Source: Rhizobiales bacterium 62-47 | Lineage (GTDB): Bacteria; Pseudomonadota; Alphaproteobacteria; Rhizobiales; Xanthobacteraceae | Direction: 5' to 3' | DNA: 64,000 bases | NCBI GenBank assembly: GCA_001899255.1 | Contig: MKVX01000018.1 | Coordinates: 1,117,150-1,181,149, forward strand | In this document: in pieces, positions 40,352 through 48,933 of the stretch | How positions within the stretch are numbered: the stretch's first letter is position 1 | Layout: the number at the start of each line of letters is the position of its first letter | Program-made: the position numbers and the translations under genes | Notes under the pieces: generated by a model | What the model was told of the DNA's origin: nothing | What the model saw: the letters and a program-made list of their open reading frames with translations, nothing else | Database searches by the model: none

Positions 40352-41176
40352 ATGACTGCCGAACCTCTCCGTGCGCTCCCCCCACAGTTCCCCGTGCTTC
40401 TCCGCGAAACCGTCGACGGTATTGCCGTGCTGACGCTGAACCGGCCCGAGGCACGCAACTGTTTATCGGAGGCGCTGATCGCCGAGCTGCAAGCAGCCAT
40501 CGACGACATCCGCGACGATACATCGGTGCGCGCTGTAGTGATCGCGGCGAGCGGCAAGGCGTTCTCGTCCGGCCACGATCTGAAAGAACTCACCGCGCGC
40601 CGCGCCGACGCCGATGGCGGCCGCGCCTTCTTCGCGCAGATGATGACCGCGTGCAGCGCCATGATGCAGAGCATCGTAAAGCTGCCGAAGCCGGTAGTGG
40701 CTGCCGTGCAAGGCATCGCCACCGCGGCAGGATGCCAACTCGTCGCGACCTGCGATCTCGCCGTGGCCTCGGAGAAAGCCGGCTTTGCCACGCCGGGCGT
40801 CGATATCGGCCTGTTCTGCTCGACGCCGATGGTGGCGCTGACGCGCAACATCGGCCGCAAGCAGGCGATGGAAATGCTGCTCACCGGCGAGAGCGTGTCC
40901 GCACAGGACGCGAAGCAAATGGGTCTCATCAACCATGTGGTTGCGGCCGGGACGGAACGCGACGCCGCCATCGCGCTGGCGCGCAAAGTCGCGCTTAAAT
41001 CCGCACACACCGTGAGGATCGGTAAGGAAGCTTTCTATCGCCAGGCCGAAATGAGCCTTGCGGACGCCTATCGCTTCGCGTCAGAAGTGATGACCGAGAA
41101 CATGATGGCGCGCGACGCCGAGGAAGGCATCTGCGCCTTCATCGAAAAGCGCCAACCGACCTGGCAGGATCGGTAG
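40352..41176 (+). CDS. Enoyl-CoA hydratase/isomerase family protein without catalytic glutamates
   Basis: 274 residues. Crotonase fold with the oxyanion-hole segment GKAFSSGHDLKEL (about 66-78) and GIATAAGCQLVATCDLAVAS (about 117-136). The two glutamates that catalyse hydration in standard enzymes are missing: the CEL position is CQL and the QPE position is TPG followed by VDIG. This is the pattern of the ECHDC3-like group, whose reaction is poorly known. The start at 40352 (MTAEPL) is preceded directly by AGGAAG; an ATG at 40337 would add five residues. Divergent from the PaaI-type thioesterase 80 bases away. Confidence 0.85.
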   Translation: MTAEPLRALPPQFPVLLRETVDGIAVLTLNRPEARNCLSEALIAELQAAIDDIRDDTSVRAVVIAASGKAFSSGHDLKELTARRADADGGRAFFAQMMTACSAMMQSIVKLPKPVVAAVQGIATAAGCQLVATCDLAVASEKAGFATPGVDIGLFCSTPMVALTRNIGRKQAMEMLLTGESVSAQDAKQMGLINHVVAAGTERDAAIALARKVALKSAHTVRIGKEAFYRQAEMSLADAYRFASEVMTENMMARDAEEGICAFIEKRQPTWQDR

Positions 41177-41223
41177 GACCGCGCCGTTGTCACGCCACTA
41201 GCAGCGAATCCAGCACCTCTCCG

Positions 41224-41306
41224 CGTCATTGCGAGCGAAGCGAAGCAATCCAGCGAATTAACAGGAAAGACTGGATTGCTTCGTCGCTGCGCTCCTCGCA
41301 ATGACG
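41224..41306. repeat. 83-bp palindromic dispersed repeat, complete copy
   Basis: Outer arms CGTCATTGCGAG/CTCGCAATGACG (12 bp, perfect) and inner arms GAAGCAATCCAG/CTGGATTGCTTC (12 bp, perfect) around a 17-base centre. A second, partly decayed copy lies at 53059-53116. Found between the stop of the crotonase-like gene and the CoA-binding gene. From memory such elements are common between genes in Bradyrhizobiaceae. Confidence 0.85.
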
Positions 41307-41332
41307 ATTTCATAGAACGGCTGCGTTACGAC

Positions 41333-41917
41333 ATGAATCACGACACCTACGACGACAACTACATTCGTGGCATTCTCAACGGGGTCAAGACCATCGCCAT
41401 GGTCGGCGCCTCGCCAGTGAATGTCCGGCCGAGCTACTTCGCCTTCAAATATCTGGCGCAACGCGGCTACGACATGATTCCGGTCAATCCCGGACAGGTC
41501 GGCAAGAGTCTAGTCGGCAAACCGTTCGTCGCCTCGCTACGCGACATCGGCCGCCCGATCGACATGGTCGACATCTTCCGCAACTCCAGTGTCGCTTTGT
41601 CGCTGGTCGAAGAAGCATTGACGCTGGATCCGCTGCCCAAAGTGATCTGGATGCAGCTCGGCGTCCGCAACGACGAAGCCGCCGCCAAGGCCGAAGCCGC
41701 CGGTCTCAAGGTGGTGATGAACCGCTGTCCGAAGATCGAATACGGCCGCCTGTCGTCGGAAATTTCCTGGATGGGCGTCAACTCACGCACGCTCAGTTCC
41801 AAGCGCGCGCCGATCCCGACGCAGGGTATGCGCCTCTCGCTCAATCGCGTCAGTTTCGGTGGCGGCGATACCAGCGCAGCGGATCGCGCTGCGCAAGGCA
41901 AGAAGGATCCCACCTGA
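41333..41917 (+). CDS. CoA-binding domain protein (YccU-like)
   Basis: 194 residues. Rossmann-type CoA-binding domain: TIAMVGASPVNVRPSYFAFKYL at about residues 20-41, VNPGQVGKSLVGKPFVASL at about 51-69, DMVDIFRNS near 78 and VIWMQLGVRNDEAA near 107, ending in the conserved MNRCPKIEYGRL. The role of the family is unknown; the succinyl-CoA synthetase alpha subunit shares the fold. No ribosome-binding site before the ATG at 41333; the frame is open into the repeat upstream. It precedes metY by 157 bases on the same strand, an association seen in other alphaproteobacteria. Confidence 0.88.
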   Translation: MNHDTYDDNYIRGILNGVKTIAMVGASPVNVRPSYFAFKYLAQRGYDMIPVNPGQVGKSLVGKPFVASLRDIGRPIDMVDIFRNSSVALSLVEEALTLDPLPKVIWMQLGVRNDEAAAKAEAAGLKVVMNRCPKIEYGRLSSEISWMGVNSRTLSSKRAPIPTQGMRLSLNRVSFGGGDTSAADRAAQGKKDPT

Positions 41918-42074
41918 CGCCAGCAATTGACGGAATTTCGTTTCACCGCTGCGTCAGCACAGGATACAGATTTTTCGAACCGGCCCACGGCCCGCGACAT
42001 GACTTGACGCCACGCGTCGGGATCAGCAGCATGCCGCGCCGCTAACCTCAAACCGAGCAGACAGGACTTTTCGC

Positions 42075-43355
42075 ATGACCGAACGCCTCCCCGGATTTGC
42101 CACGCTTGCGATCCATGCTGGCGCACAGCCTGATCCTACCACCGGTGCGCGCAACACACCGATCTATCAAACCACCTCGTTCGTTTTCAACGATGCCGAC
42201 CATGCGGCGTCGCTGTTCGGGTTGCAGGCCTTCGGCAACATCTACACCCGGATCGGCAACCCGACGACCGCCGTGCTCGAAGAGCGCGTCGCCGCGCTCG
42301 AAGGCGGCACCGCCGCGCTGGCCGTGGCGTCCGGTCATGCCGCCCAGGTCACGGCCCTGCAGCAGCTGCTGCGCCCCGGCGACGAGTTCATCGCGGCGCG
42401 CAAGCTCTACGGCGGCTCGATCAATCAGTTCACGCACGCCTTCAAGAGCTTCGGCTGGAACGTAGTGTGGGCCGATCCGGATGATATTTCCACCTTCGAA
42501 AGCGCGGTTACGCCGCGCACCAAGGCGATCTTCATCGAGTCCATCGCCAACCCCAGCGGGTCTGTCACCGATATCGAGGCGATCTCGGCGGTCGCCCGCA
42601 AGGCGGGAGTGCCGCTGATCGTCGACAACACGTTGGCGAGCCCCTACCTGATCCGCCCGATCGATCATGGAGCGGACATCGTGCTGCATTCGATGACCAA
42701 GTTTCTCGGCGGTCACGGCAACTCGATCGGCGGCATTATCGTCGACGCCGGCACCTTCGACTGGTCGCGCGACAACAAGTATCCGGTACTGAGCGAGCCG
42801 CGCCCGGAATATCACGGCATCAAGCTGCAGGAGACGTTTGGCAACTTCGCCTTCGCCATCGCCTGCCGCGTGCTCGGTCTGCGCGACCTCGGCGCGGCAA
42901 TTTCGCCGTTCAATTCATTCCTGATCCTGACCGGCATCGAGACCTTGCCGCTGCGCATGCAGAAGCACTGCGAGAATGCCAAGGCGGTCGCCGAATGGCT
43001 GTCGGCGCATCCGGCCGTTGCCTCGGTGAACTACGCCGGGCTGGCCGGCAATCGCTACAACAACCTCGCCCGCAAATATGCGCCGAAGGGTGCCGGTGCA
43101 CTGTTCACCTTCACGCTCAAGGGCGGATACGACGCCGGCGTCAACCTGGTGTCGAACCTGCGATTGTTCTCGCATCTTGCCAACATCGGCGACACTCGTT
43201 CGCTGGTGATCCATCCGGCATCGACGACGCACAGCCAGCTCGACGATGCGCAGAAGATCCAGGCCGGCGCCGGTCCCGATCTCGTCCGGCTGTCGATCGG
43301 CCTCGAGGACAAGGAAGACATCATCGCCGATCTCGATCAGGCGCTGCGGCAGTAA
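42075..43355 (+). CDS. metY: O-acetylhomoserine sulfhydrylase
   Basis: 426 residues. PLP enzyme of the Cys/Met metabolism family that makes homocysteine from O-acetylhomoserine and sulfide. The N-terminus GFATLAIHAGAQPDPTTGAR and YTRIGNPTTAVLEERVAALE (about 54-73) are typical; the PLP lysine is in HSMTKFLGGHG (about residue 210). Length favours MetY over the shorter MetZ or cystathionine enzymes. A strong terminator follows at 43415. No SAM riboswitch could be fitted in the 157-base leader. Confidence 0.93.
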   Translation: MTERLPGFATLAIHAGAQPDPTTGARNTPIYQTTSFVFNDADHAASLFGLQAFGNIYTRIGNPTTAVLEERVAALEGGTAALAVASGHAAQVTALQQLLRPGDEFIAARKLYGGSINQFTHAFKSFGWNVVWADPDDISTFESAVTPRTKAIFIESIANPSGSVTDIEAISAVARKAGVPLIVDNTLASPYLIRPIDHGADIVLHSMTKFLGGHGNSIGGIIVDAGTFDWSRDNKYPVLSEPRPEYHGIKLQETFGNFAFAIACRVLGLRDLGAAISPFNSFLILTGIETLPLRMQKHCENAKAVAEWLSAHPAVASVNYAGLAGNRYNNLARKYAPKGAGALFTFTLKGGYDAGVNLVSNLRLFSHLANIGDTRSLVIHPASTTHSQLDDAQKIQAGAGPDLVRLSIGLEDKEDIIADLDQALRQ

Positions 43356-43414
43356 TGCAACCGCGGATGCAGGGTGAACACGCATCCGTCATCGCATAAG
43401 CTGATGATTACGAA

Positions 43415-43446
43415 GATTGCCGGATCACGATCCGGCAATCTTTTTT
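43415..43446 (+). terminator. metY terminator
   Basis: Perfect 12-bp arms GATTGCCGGATC/GATCCGGCAATC with a two-base AC gap, followed by six T residues. It may work for both convergent genes, as the stem is symmetric, but the T-run is on the metY side. Confidence 0.88.
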
Positions 43447-43490
43447 CCGACTACTACCGATTTTTTTTGCAGACTGCTACCGATTGAGCT

Positions 43491-44582
43491 TTAGCGCGCC
43501 TGCTGCGGCGCCAGCTGTAGGTCCTGCGACCTCGCCTGTGCATGCCGCGCCGTCAGCCGCTCATTGTGGACAATGGCCAACGTCAGAACGACGATTGCCA
43601 TGCCCTGATGCGTCAGCGCCAAATCGATCGGTACCTGATGCAGCAGCGTAAGAATGCCAAGCGTCGCTTGTGCTGTCATCGCGATGGACAGCCATAGCGC
43701 ACCGTTGACGGTTGCCTGCCCTGCCCGCGCCCGGAGCGCATCGACCAGATGCAAGATCGCAATCACCCACAGCGCATAGGCCACCATGCGATGATTGAAC
43801 TGCACGGTTAAGGTGTTGTCGAACAGGTTGCGCCACCATGGCTGCTCGAAGAACAGCCGCGCACCACTCGGAATGAACCCGCCGTCGATGTCGGGCCAGG
43901 TGTTGTAGACCTTGCCGGCCCGCAGGCCCGCCACCAGCGCGCCGAGATAGAGCTGCAGAAACACCATCACCAGCAGCACCGTGCTGGTGATCTTCAAGCG
44001 CAGCGGCGCAACAATCGCGGGCCGCACCGACAGCCGCCGCAACGTCCAGACGATGGCGGCGAAGATCAACAGCGCCAGAACGAGATGCGTCGCCAGGCGG
44101 TATTGCGAGACTTCGACGCGATGCGTCAGCCCCGAAGCCACCATCCACCAGCCTACCGCGCCCTGCAGCGCGCCAAGCCCGAAGATCATCCATAACCGCC
44201 GCTTCAAATCGCCCGGCAGCATTCCGCGCCAGATGAACCAGAGAAACGGCAACAGATAGGCAATGCCGATCACCCGGCCGAGCAGCCGGTGACTCCATTC
44301 CCACCAGAAGATCGTCTTGAACTCATGCAGCGTCATGCCCGCATTGAGTTCGCGATACTGCGGGATGGCCTTGTAACCTTCGAAAGCCTCGTTCCATTGC
44401 TTTTCGCTGAGCGGCGGAATGCTGCCGGTAACGGGTTTCCACTCGACAATCGACAGGCCGGACTCGGTTAGGCGGGTCGCGCCGCCGACCAGCACCATCA
44501 GCGCGATCAAGGCCGCGACGGCGATTAGCCACCAGCGCACGGCGCGCATGCTGGGTTGCTTTACGGTCAGGATGTCCCCCAT
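43491..44582 (-). CDS. ctaA: Haem A synthase (COX15/CtaA)
   Basis: 363 residues, eight membrane helices. Oxidises haem O to haem A for cytochrome aa3 oxidase. The haem-ligand and substrate histidines are visible in [14 protein letters not shown] (about 91-105), [10 protein letters not shown] (about 165), [12 protein letters not shown] (about 262-273) and [11 protein letters not shown]. The N-terminal [19 protein letters not shown] is the family signature. Divergent from the DUF2842 gene. Confidence 0.95.
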   Translation of the reverse strand: MGDILTVKQPSMRAVRWWLIAVAALIALMVLVGGATRLTESGLSIVEWKPVTGSIPPLSEKQWNEAFEGYKAIPQYRELNAGMTLHEFKTIFWWEWSHRLLGRVIGIAYLLPFLWFIWRGMLPGDLKRRLWMIFGLGALQGAVGWWMVASGLTHRVEVSQYRLATHLVLALLIFAAIVWTLRRLSVRPAIVAPLRLKITSTVLLVMVFLQLYLGALVAGLRAGKVYNTWPDIDGGFIPSGARLFFEQPWWRNLFDNTLTVQFNHRMVAYALWVIAILHLVDALRARAGQATVNGALWLSIAMTAQATLGILTLLHQVPIDLALTHQGMAIVVLTLAIVHNERLTARHAQARSQDLQLAPQQAR

Positions 44583-44769
44583 CGGAACTATGGCTTGAAC
44601 GAATTTTCGTTCTCCTTATAGTCCGGCCGTCCCCGCATGCAAGGCGTGCGACTCCGGCGAATTGGATCGACGACCCGGGGTGTTACAAAGCCACCATGCG
44701 CCAGTAGCAACTCGGGCTTCGACGGCGCCCTTCATCTCGTTTTGACCGGTTTACTCAACGTCTCCAGCC

Positions 44770-44976
44770 ATGACCATCCGCACCCGAAAGTTCATTGGAA
44801 CCATCATCCTGCTCGTCCTGGTCGTGGTTTGGTCGTTGCTCGGCATGGCCATCGCGCAGACCCCGTGGCTCGCCGCCTCCGGGCTGTATCAGGCGATTTT
44901 CTACGTAGTTGCCGGTATCGGCTGGGTCCTGCCGGCCATGCCGGTGATCAGCTGGATGTCGCGTCCCGACGCATGA
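44770..44976 (+). CDS. DUF2842-type small membrane protein
   Basis: 68 residues: a basic N-terminus (MTIRTRKFIGT), two hydrophobic helices (about 10-30 and 40-60) and a short polar tail (MSRPDA). The pattern WLAASGLYQAIFYVVAGIGW, then LPAMPVISWM, matches the DUF2842 family of alphaproteobacteria from memory. Function unknown. It is divergent from ctaA, a frequent neighbour. Confidence 0.8.
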   Translation: MTIRTRKFIGTIILLVLVVVWSLLGMAIAQTPWLAASGLYQAIFYVVAGIGWVLPAMPVISWMSRPDA

Positions 44977-45134
44977 ATTCCGCCGCAGGACACTGTGACG
45001 CGAGACGAACGGTCGCGTTCATTTGCGCGCTCGCGATCGCCATTACCCTTTGTTGACACTTATTTGCAAAGGTCCCCGGATACCCAAAGTACGCATTTGG
45101 CTGCCAAGCCTCTATTTTCAATCGGGTTTTAAAT

Positions 45135-46331
45135 ATGGCCATGGCCGCGACAATCGATGGACGGATGGCACAGATTGAAGCGCGACCGCGCGCATCGCGT
45201 ATCGCGAGCGTGCAGATTTACGACGACATGCAGGCGGTAGAATCGATCTGGCGCCGCTTCGAAACGGCGGAACAGCTTTTCACCCCGTATCAACGCTTCG
45301 ACTTTCTCGCGACGTGGCAGGAGCATGTCGGCACAAGCTGCAACCTCACACCGTTTATTGTCGTTGCATATGACGCCGATCATCAGCCACTGCTGCTGCT
45401 GCCGCTGGCTGTGAAGCAGGAAAGCGGCGTCCTTGTCGCGAGATTTCTTGGCGGCAAACACGCAACCTTCAACATGCCGATATGGCGGCGGGATTTCATC
45501 ACCTCCGCAGCCGAGCCGGATCTCGCGGCGGTGTGGGACGCCATCCGCCAACATCGTCATCCCGCTGATATTCTTGCGCTGACCCAACAGCCGGCTCACT
45601 GGCAAGGCATCGCCAATCCGCTGGCGTCTTTGCCCCAGCAGGCATCGATCAATGCCTGCCCTCTCATGCCGATCGCACCGAACGCGCCCGCGAGCGAACG
45701 CATCAGCAATTCATTTCGGCGGCGACTGAAAAGCAAAGAGCGCAAACTGCAATCGCTGCCCGGCTATCGCTATACCCGCGCCGCCTCGGAAACCGACATC
45801 AAGCGATTGCTCGACGCCTTCTTTGTCATCAAACCTGCGCGCATGGCAGCACAGAAGCTGCCAAACGTGTTCGCCGATCCCGGCGTCGAGGATTTTGTTC
45901 GCGCCGCATGCATGGCCGAGCGGGCCGATGGCGGCCACGTCATCGACATTCACGCGCTCGAATGCGACCAGGAGGTCATCGCGATCTTCGCAGGTGTGGC
46001 CGACGGTCATCGCTTCTCGATGATGTTCAACACCTACACCATGTCGGAAAATGCCCGATACAGCCCGGGCCTGATCCTGATCCGGAACATCGTCGATCAC
46101 TATGCTTCGCGCGGCTATACCTCGCTCGATCTCGGCATCGGATCCGATGATTACAAGCAGCTTTTCTGCAAGAGTGACGAGCCGATCTTCGACAGCTTCC
46201 TGCCGCTAAGCGCGCGCGGAAGACTTGGCGCCGCGGCAATGTCCGCACTATCGAGCGCCAAGCGGCTGGTGAAGCAAACCCCTGCGCTCATGAAGGCTGC
46301 GCAGATGTTGCGCGGCGCGATGCATCGCTAG
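45135..46331 (+). CDS. BioF2-type GNAT acetyltransferase, probably for polysaccharide
   Basis: 398 residues. The central region RISNSFRRRLKSKERKLQSL (about 197-216), EVIAIFAGVADGHRFSMMFN and YSPGLILIRNIVDHYASRGY (about 315-335) followed by LDLGIGSDDYK is typical of the BioF2-like acetyltransferase domain found in CelD- and exopolysaccharide-linked proteins. No membrane helix. It begins an exopolysaccharide block: the chain-length protein, glycosyltransferase, sugar-phosphate transferase and polymerase follow. It may acylate an amino sugar or glycan precursor. Several start codons compete (45135, 45141, 45165). Confidence 0.8.
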   Translation: MAMAATIDGRMAQIEARPRASRIASVQIYDDMQAVESIWRRFETAEQLFTPYQRFDFLATWQEHVGTSCNLTPFIVVAYDADHQPLLLLPLAVKQESGVLVARFLGGKHATFNMPIWRRDFITSAAEPDLAAVWDAIRQHRHPADILALTQQPAHWQGIANPLASLPQQASINACPLMPIAPNAPASERISNSFRRRLKSKERKLQSLPGYRYTRAASETDIKRLLDAFFVIKPARMAAQKLPNVFADPGVEDFVRAACMAERADGGHVIDIHALECDQEVIAIFAGVADGHRFSMMFNTYTMSENARYSPGLILIRNIVDHYASRGYTSLDLGIGSDDYKQLFCKSDEPIFDSFLPLSARGRLGAAAMSALSSAKRLVKQTPALMKAAQMLRGAMHR

Positions 46332-46350
46332 GCGACAGGCTGCGCGCGAC

Positions 46351-48609
46351 CTATGCCGCGACGATCCGCGCGACCTCATCGGGCACGCTCACCGCTCTTC
46401 CCGTATCGCCCAGCATCGTTACGTCGACGAAGCCAACGGCCTTGAGCTGCTCGCTCATCAGTTGACGCGCGCTCACGCTCATCGACGCGTCGGGCACCAC
46501 AATGGCGCGCGCGTCGGCCGTCAGCAAGGCCGCCGGCAAATCGTCAGCCGTTCCGGCATCGAGCAGCACGTGATCGTAGGTCCGCATCAAGGCATCGAGC
46601 GCCATCATCAGCCGCGGCGATTGCAACAGCACGCGATCCTGTTGCTTGCGGCAACCGATCACCAGATGAACGGATGAGGCATGATCCCTTGTAATGATCT
46701 GCCCGAACGACGCCTCCCCGCGCATCAAATCGGCCAGGCTGGGCGCCGCCGCATCCGCCGACGCTGCAGCGAGCGTTGCCGACGACGACAGGCTGATCAC
46801 GACAATCTTGGCATTGCGGGCGAGCAAACGCGCCAAAGCCAGTGCAATCGTTGATGTATTCTCGTTATCGCTGGTGCCGAGAATGGAAATCTTGCGCGCC
46901 TGCGCACCCAGCCCGCCCAGTTCGTCTGCAAGCAGGACAAGCTCGTTGGCATGCGTCGCAGCCACCCCTTCCGTCTCTGCGTTCAGGACGGGCTCGGGCG
47001 TCATCACCGGCTCGGGCATCATCACCGGAACCGTCTGCAATGCCGGCTCTTGCATTACTGGCTCGAGCCGTTCCGCGATAACCGGCTCAGTCTGACCTAT
47101 CGCGGGCGAAGCGAAGCTGCGCGGCGCCGTCATGCGCAGCAATTCGCCGCTCGCAACATATCCGGTCGTCAGCATCAGGGTCGCCAACGTCGCGATCAGA
47201 ATGATCGGCAGCTTTTTCGGATAGGCAGGCGTATTGGACACGATGGCGCGGGAAATGATCCGGCCGTCGGACGGCGCGGCGTCGATGCTCTCGCGCGCGG
47301 TCGCTTCGCGATATTTGGCGAGATAGGATTCCAACAGGTCGCGTTCTGCCTTGGCCTCACGCTCCAGCGCACGCAACTGCACGTCCTGCCCGTTGGTCGA
47401 TGTGGCCTGACGCTTGAGCTGATCGAGGTTGGCGCTCAGGCTTTCGACCCGCGCGTCGGCGATACGCGCATCGTTCTCCAGCGAGCGCGACACCTTGCCG
47501 GCCTCTTCGCGGATCTGCTTGTCGAGATCGGCAATCTGCGCCTTCAATTCCTTGATGCGCGGATGGCCGTCGAGCAGCGTCGACGATTGCTCGGCAAGCT
47601 GCGCCCGCAGCGTCACGCGCTGTTCCGACAGGCGACGGATCAACTCGGTGTTGAGCACCTCGGACGCCTCGGTCAACCGCCCGGATTTCAGCATCTCGCG
47701 GATCAGGCGCGCCTTGGATTCCGCATCGGACTTCTGCGCCCGCGCATTGTTGAGCTGAGTATTCAACTCGCCAAGCTGCTGATTGGACAATGTCGTATTG
47801 TTGGTGCCGACGAACAGGCTCGATTTGGCACGGAACGCCTCGGCACGCGATTCTGCATCCGCCACCTTCTGGCGCAGACTGTCGATTTCGCCGGACAGCC
47901 ACTGCCCCGCCGACTTCGCCTGCTGCTGCCGGGCGTCCTGCTGCAGCACGAGATAGCCATCCGCAATCGAATTGGCGACACGTGCGGCAAGATCCGGATC
48001 CTGCGACTGGAATTCGACGACGATAACGCGAGATTTATCCACGGCGTACGCCGCGAGACGGCTGTAATAAGAATCCAGCACGCGCTCTTCCGGTGTCATG
48101 CGGAACGGATCGCGGCCGATGCCGAACAGTCCGAGCAGCGTGCGGACCGGCGACATGCCGCGCAGCACCGGATCGAACTCCGGCAACTCCGCCAGCTTGT
48201 TCTTCTTGATGACCTGCCGGGCCAGATCGCGCGACAGCAGCAACTGCACCTGGCTGGCGATCGCTTCCGGATCGACCGCACTACGTTCCTCGCTGCGCTC
48301 GCCGTTCGGCCGCAGAAACACGTTCTCGCGCCCGTCGATCAGGATGCGCGCCTCGGATTTGTAGCGCGGCGTAATCATGCTCACCGCAACGGTCGAGAGC
48401 ACGGCAACCAGCAGCGTCGGAATGAGAATGAAAAGCTTGCGGGCCACGATGGCCTGCCAGATCGCGCGCAGATCGATGTCGCCCGCCTCGGTCGCGGGAC
48501 GCGATGCCGGGATCGAGCCAAAGCCGCGTTCGGGCCGCGGCGCGTCTGCGGCCTCCGATTTACGGCTCGGCAGCCGACCCTTGACCTTCCCCAACACATC
48601 GAAGCGCAT
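46351..48609 (-). CDS. Wzz/GumC-type polysaccharide chain-length protein with degenerate kinase domain
   Basis: 752 residues. Two membrane helices (about 55-78 and 470-490) bracket a periplasmic coiled-coil region, the layout of polysaccharide co-polymerases of the ExoP/GumC group; the second helix is preceded by the Pro-rich AYPKKLPI motif. After a Met/Pro/Glu-rich linker (EPVMQEP, MMPEPVMTPEPV; about residues 510-550) comes a cytosolic BY-kinase-like domain, but its Walker A (normally EGKST) reads ENTST, without the lysine, and the Walker A' aspartates are replaced by SLSSS; YDHVLLDAG remains. There is no C-terminal tyrosine cluster. It probably still regulates chain length but without kinase activity. 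Encoded divergently from the glycosyltransferase. Confidence 0.88.
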   Translation of the reverse strand: MRFDVLGKVKGRLPSRKSEAADAPRPERGFGSIPASRPATEAGDIDLRAIWQAIVARKLFILIPTLLVAVLSTVAVSMITPRYKSEARILIDGRENVFLRPNGERSEERSAVDPEAIASQVQLLLSRDLARQVIKKNKLAELPEFDPVLRGMSPVRTLLGLFGIGRDPFRMTPEERVLDSYYSRLAAYAVDKSRVIVVEFQSQDPDLAARVANSIADGYLVLQQDARQQQAKSAGQWLSGEIDSLRQKVADAESRAEAFRAKSSLFVGTNNTTLSNQQLGELNTQLNNARAQKSDAESKARLIREMLKSGRLTEASEVLNTELIRRLSEQRVTLRAQLAEQSSTLLDGHPRIKELKAQIADLDKQIREEAGKVSRSLENDARIADARVESLSANLDQLKRQATSTNGQDVQLRALEREAKAERDLLESYLAKYREATARESIDAAPSDGRIISRAIVSNTPAYPKKLPIILIATLATLMLTTGYVASGELLRMTAPRSFASPAIGQTEPVIAERLEPVMQEPALQTVPVMMPEPVMTPEPVLNAETEGVAATHANELVLLADELGGLGAQARKISILGTSDNENTSTIALALARLLARNAKIVVISLSSSATLAAASADAAAPSLADLMRGEASFGQIITRDHASSVHLVIGCRKQQDRVLLQSPRLMMALDALMRTYDHVLLDAGTADDLPAALLTADARAIVVPDASMSVSARQLMSEQLKAVGFVDVTMLGDTGRAVSVPDEVARIVAA

Positions 48610-48933
48610 GGCAAACTCCCACCGGCGGCCGCGCGACGCCGCCTCCTCGCGGCCGATTAGAGGTCATTATGGTTTCCGGTTCGTTAAACCGAGCCTATTC
48701 CAGGCCGCATCGCGGAACCAGACTTATGCTTTGTTAATCATGGAGATTTAATCAAATCAGCAGCTCTTTCGGATACCTCAATGCAAGGCGCCGGACCTAC
48801 CCTCGGCCCCGTCGGTACAGCCCCGCGAACAGGATACATGCACCAGTCGGTTTCAGTCGTGATGGCGTCGCAAAGCACGGCCGCCGCCATGCCCGGTGAC
48901 CTCGTCACCGGCCGCAAACGCCGGTTCTAGACC
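48610..48933. other. Divergent promoter region between the Wzz-like and glycosyltransferase genes
   Basis: 324 bases. AT-rich at about 48660-48770, which probably contains both promoters. A short open frame at 48838-48930 ends three bases before the glycosyltransferase start. No terminator or repeat was seen. Confidence 0.5.
48838..48930 (+). CDS. Possible 30-residue leader peptide before the glycosyltransferase
   Basis: A short frame starting at an ATG with AGGA just upstream, encoding a peptide that ends DLVTGRKRRF, with GC-rich third positions in its second half and a stop three bases before the next ATG. The spacing would allow translational coupling. Too short to be certain; a chance frame is quite possible. 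An earlier in-frame ATG lies at 48781. Confidence 0.25.
   Translation: MHQSVSVVMASQSTAAAMPGDLVTGRKRRF

Noticed and set aside
41918-42074. SAM-II riboswitch upstream of metY
   Set aside because: Words resembling parts of the motif (CTTGACGCCACG, CGCTAAC) occur, but the P1 stem and pseudoknot pairing could not be fitted, and the order and spacing do not match the known consensus.
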